A DNA stretch of 64,000 nucleotides from Arcicella sp034931005. Lineage in GTDB: Bacteria; Bacteroidota; Bacteroidia; Cytophagales; Spirosomataceae. The position numbers and the translations under genes are program-made. The DNA is taken from positions 70,063 through 134,062 of the forward strand of contig NZ_JAYGIN010000021.1 in NCBI RefSeq assembly GCF_034931005.1. The letters are read 5' to 3'. The notes below the pieces were generated by a model. The model saw only the letters and a list, made by a program, of their open reading frames with translations, ran no database searches and was not told where the DNA came from. The stretch's first letter is position 1. The number at the start of each line of letters is the position of its first letter. Of this stretch, positions 61,742 through 64,000 are shown piece after piece.

Positions 61742-62746
61742 ATGGAAGATAAGCCCTTATATTTCAAACTTTTTGCTCATAATATTCCAGTTTCAGGCAA
61801 AGAAAAAAGTGCTATTTATGATTTGCAAAAAGGTGAAATTGTATTTATTCCGAATATACTTTTTCAAATTATTCAAGATTTAAAACAGAATCCTTTAGCA
61901 ACCATCAAGCATCAATATGCACCCAATCAACCAGAATTATTTGAAAGTTATGTAGATTTTTTAATCAAAAAGGATTTGGGTTTCAAGACAAAATCGCCCG
62001 AGAGTTTCCCAGAAATCGACTTAAGTTATCAAGTGCCTGCGGGGATTTATAACGCCGTCATAGAATCAGATTTTGAGCAATACGATATGAATCTTGTCAT
62101 CAATTTTTTAGATGAATTATTGTGCCGACATCTTGAATTGAGACTACAAATTAATCAAGTAGAAGAAGATTTTTTGCTGAGTTTCTTTCAAAAAATCAAC
62201 CATAAATCCTTCCGTTCAATCGTCGTATTTATGGAATACCGTGCAGAATTATGGCAAGAGGACTGGGCAATTAAAGTATTTGAATCTTGTCAAAAAATAG
62301 AGCAAATAATTATTATTAATTGTCCAATTGCCTTTAAGTCAGACCAATACACCGATAAAATTATTTATACAACTCAGTCTATTGAAGCATTGAGTATTTA
62401 TAAAAAAAGGTACATCGTCAATATTAATTATTTCACTGAAGCCTTACATTTTAATCCGTTTTACAATCGAAAAGTCAGTATTGATAAAGCGGGAAAAATT
62501 AAAAATGATTTGCGGGATAATCATAATTGGGGAAGTGTAGAGGATAATGATTTAATAGAAGTAATTGGTAGTCAGGAGTTTAAAAATATTTGGGAGGCAT
62601 CTCCAGATAACATTGAAGGCTTAAAAGATTCTCCTCTGAGATATTGCCAATTTTTCCCATTTCAACTATCTAAAAATGAGCATAATATATGGTCTGTGGT
62701 AAATAGTAATATTTTACAAACAGCCAATGAAGATAAACTGGGGTAG
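61742..62746 (+). CDS. Grasp-with-spasm (GwsS-like) maturase without SPASM cysteines
   Basis: 334 residues. N-terminal YFKLFAHNIPVSGKEKSAIY, DLQKGEIVFIPNILFQII, YVDFLIKKDLGFKTKSPESF and IDLSYQVPAGIYNAVIES match the SPASM-domain partner proteins of grasp-with-spasm ligases. In those, the C-terminal part binds an iron-sulphur cluster through Cys residues. Here the region NPFYNRKVSIDKAGKIKNDL and WEASPDNIEGLKDSPLRYCQ keeps the pattern but has Ser, Asp, Leu and Ser where Cys is expected, and no CxxxCxxC radical-SAM motif exists. The protein probably binds substrate or scaffold only. Its last codons and stop (CTG GGG TAG) are part of the repeat unit of the peptide array. Confidence 0.72.
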   Translation: MEDKPLYFKLFAHNIPVSGKEKSAIYDLQKGEIVFIPNILFQIIQDLKQNPLATIKHQYAPNQPELFESYVDFLIKKDLGFKTKSPESFPEIDLSYQVPAGIYNAVIESDFEQYDMNLVINFLDELLCRHLELRLQINQVEEDFLLSFFQKINHKSFRSIVVFMEYRAELWQEDWAIKVFESCQKIEQIIIINCPIAFKSDQYTDKIIYTTQSIEALSIYKKRYIVNINYFTEALHFNPFYNRKVSIDKAGKIKNDLRDNHNWGSVEDNDLIEVIGSQEFKNIWEASPDNIEGLKDSPLRYCQFFPFQLSKNEHNIWSVVNSNILQTANEDKLG

Positions 62747-62795
62747 CCGAAAACCAGTATTAGAGTAGGCAAAAAATCTAAAATCAAACAAAACG

Positions 62796-62936
62796 ATGAA
62801 AAATCAAGAAATCGAATTAACAGAAGGTCTTTTCACAATTGAAGCAGAAGAGAGATTAGAAACAATCCAAATGGCAACAGACGTAGCAGAAAGCTGCTGC
62901 GTAGATGGCAACGAAGATATTTCTGTATCTCTGTAA
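62796..62936 (+). CDS. Array peptide 1 (46 residues)
   Basis: MKNQEIELTEGLFTIEAEER, then LETIQMATDVAESCCVDG and NEDISVSL. Leader motif EAEERLETI and a short core with a vicinal Cys pair followed by acidic residues and Ser. Ser, Thr, Asp and Glu in the last 13 residues are potential ligase targets. Start supported by identical position in all copies. Confidence 0.85.
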   Translation: MKNQEIELTEGLFTIEAEERLETIQMATDVAESCCVDGNEDISVSL

Positions 62937-63074
62937 TAAGTAGCGTTTAGTATTGAGGCATTAGTGGTTTTTCGGTAGTTATCATATCGTCAAACAGGAA
63001 CTAATTTCTATCACATTTGGGGTAGCTGAAAACCAATAAAAGAGTAGGCAAAAAATCTAAAATCAAACAAAACG

Positions 63075-63215
63075 ATGAAAAATCAAGAAATCGAATTAAC
63101 AGAAGGTCTTTTTACAATTGAAGCAGAAGAGAGATTAGAAACAATCCAAATGGCAACAGACGTAGCAGAAAGCTGCTGTGTAGATGATAATGAAGACATT
63201 ACGGTATCTCTTTAA
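63075..63215 (+). CDS. Array peptide 2 (46 residues)
   Basis: Identical to array peptide 1 except G38D (CCVDD) and S43T (DITVSL). The only copy with Thr at that position, which would still offer a hydroxyl to the ligase. Confidence 0.85.
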   Translation: MKNQEIELTEGLFTIEAEERLETIQMATDVAESCCVDDNEDITVSL

Positions 63216-63371
63216 TAAGTAGATTTTGGGCGTTAGTGGTTGAAAATAAGATAGTTATCGGGTTTTATTGACGATAGCAAACCATCTAATTTCTAACAAA
63301 TACTTAATAATATTTGGGGTAGCTGAAAACCAATAAAAGAGTAGGCAAAAAATCTAAAATCAAATAAAACG

Positions 63372-63512
63372 ATGAAAAATCAAGAAATCGAATTAACAGA
63401 AGGTCTTTTCACAATTGAAGCAGAAGAGAGATTAGAAACAATCCAAATGGCAACAGACGTAGCAGAAAGCTGTTGTGTAGATGATAATGAAGATATTTCT
63501 GTATCTCTGTAA
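63372..63512 (+). CDS. Array peptide 3 (46 residues)
   Basis: Identical to peptide 2 except that it has Ser at residue 43 (DISVSL). Unit spacing to the next copy is 297 bp, the same as for the previous copy. Confidence 0.85.
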   Translation: MKNQEIELTEGLFTIEAEERLETIQMATDVAESCCVDDNEDISVSL

Positions 63513-63668
63513 TAAGTAGATTTTGGGCGTTAGTGGTTGAAAATAAGATAGTTATCGGGTTTTATAAACGATAGTAAACCATCTAATTTCTAACAAATAC
63601 TTAATAATATTTGGGGTAGCTGAAAACCAATAAAAGAGTAAGCAAAAAATCTAAAATCAAACAAAACG

Positions 63669-63809
63669 ATGAAAAATCAAGAATTACAATTAACAGAAGG
63701 TCTTTTTACAATTGAAGCAGAAGAGAGATTGGAAACAATCCAAATGGCAACAGACGTAGCAGAAAGCTGCTGTGTAGATGATAACGGAGATATTTCTGTA
63801 TCACTTTAA
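63669..63809 (+). CDS. Array peptide 4 (46 residues)
   Basis: Leader begins MKNQELQLTEGL (I6L, E7Q), and the core reads CCVDDNGDISVSL (E40G). The change of Glu to Gly removes one possible acidic attachment point, so this subtype could give a differently linked product. Confidence 0.85.
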   Translation: MKNQELQLTEGLFTIEAEERLETIQMATDVAESCCVDDNGDISVSL

Positions 63810-63874
63810 TAAAACAATTGGGGTAGCCGAAAACCAATAAAAGAGTAGGCAAAAATCTAAAATCAGACAAACCG

Positions 63875-64000
63875 ATGAAAAATCAAGAATTACAATTAAC
63901 AGAAGGTCTTTTTACAATTGAAGCAGAAGAGAGATTGGAAACAATCCAAATGGCAACAGACGTAGCAGAAAGCTGCTGTGTAGATGATAACGGAGATATT
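63875..64000 (+). CDS. Array peptide 5 (3'-truncated by window edge)
   Basis: The visible 42 residues are identical to peptide 4 (MKNQELQL ... CCVDDNGDI). The last four codons and stop lie outside the window. A fifth unit of the array; more may follow. Confidence 0.85.
   Translation, partial: MKNQELQLTEGLFTIEAEERLETIQMATDVAESCCVDDNGDI

Larger units (their letters stand above)
62740..64000 (+). repeat. Tandem repeat array carrying at least five peptide genes
   Basis: Each unit has a conserved ~56-bp front (GGGGTAGC-GAAAACCA ... GAGTAGGCAAAAAATCTA ... AAACAAAACG) followed by a 46-codon gene. Fronts start at 62740, 63019, 63316, 63613 and 63820; ATGs at 62796, 63075, 63372, 63669 and 63875. 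Unit lengths are ~279, 297, 297 and 207 bp; the shorter one lacks most of the downstream spacer. The array continues past the window. Confidence 0.95.

Noticed and set aside
61742..62746. Radical SAM enzyme
   Set aside because: No CxxxCxxC motif and only four scattered cysteines; similarity is to the SPASM partner proteins only.

Overview
The window looks like part of an extrachromosomal replicon (large plasmid or chromid) of a Bacteroidota bacterium, most likely order Cytophagales. It is AT-rich. Supporting signs are several TonB-dependent receptors with carboxypeptidase-D-like plug extensions, LytTR/LytS-type two-component pairs, a FecR/ECF-sigma surface-signalling unit, a tyrosine ammonia-lyase closely resembling those of flexirubin producers, and a grasp-with-spasm type peptide maturation locus. 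The replicon assignment rests on a Rep_3-family initiator (27414-28418, minus), an array of 12 iterons built on TGTAAAAATGTCGC (28455-29463), and a ParA/ParB pair (30206-32007). I recognised no rRNA, tRNA, CRISPR array or intact transposase.

Layout. 1-1772: 3' part of a beta-helix-like carbohydrate-binding-domain protein. 2043-10750 (minus): GH106 glycosidase, STN-type TonB receptor, FecR anti-sigma and ECF sigma factor. 11239-16012 (minus): a second TonB receptor and a LytS/LytTR pair. 16170-20305: GH78 rhamnosidase and GH53 galactanase, which together with the GH106 suggest attack on pectic rhamnogalacturonan I. 20878-26933: DUF4375 protein, LytTR regulator, large secreted subtilase, LuxR-type response regulator. 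27414-32007: replication and partition region. 32337-35915 (minus): MbnP/MbnH-like copper-related operon. 36175-45033 (plus): compact flexirubin/aryl-polyene-type cluster (ammonia-lyase, ketoreductase, thioesterase, two ketosynthase/partner pairs, ACP, phosphopantetheinyl transferase, two hotdog dehydratases). 45226-49856: TonB receptor, membrane protein, secreted protein. 50289-52289 (minus): a LytS/LytTR pair.

52517-64000 (plus) is the most novel part, a RiPP-type region. It holds a small candidate precursor and a LanC-like protein that has lost its zinc ligands; a TonB receptor, DUF2141 protein and helical-repeat protein; two unrelated-looking small peptides that share an acidic E-x-E-[ED]-R-L-E-x-I motif; an M50 metalloprotease with a PqqD-like front end; an acyltransferase-like protein with a possible recognition domain at its C-terminus; a GwsG-type ATP-grasp ligase; a 71-residue unknown; and a GwsS-type maturase without SPASM cysteines. 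It ends in a tandem array of at least five nearly identical 46-residue peptide genes that runs off the window. The likely logic is that the shared motif is the leader recognised by the PqqD-like domain(s), the ATP-grasp enzyme makes ester or amide links, the M50 protease trims or releases the peptide, and the TonB module moves it across the outer membrane. These roles are inference.

The intergenic regions are crowded with short palindromic, MITE-like repeats of at least five families, one nested inside another with a 9-bp target duplication, which suggests a history of non-autonomous element activity on this replicon.
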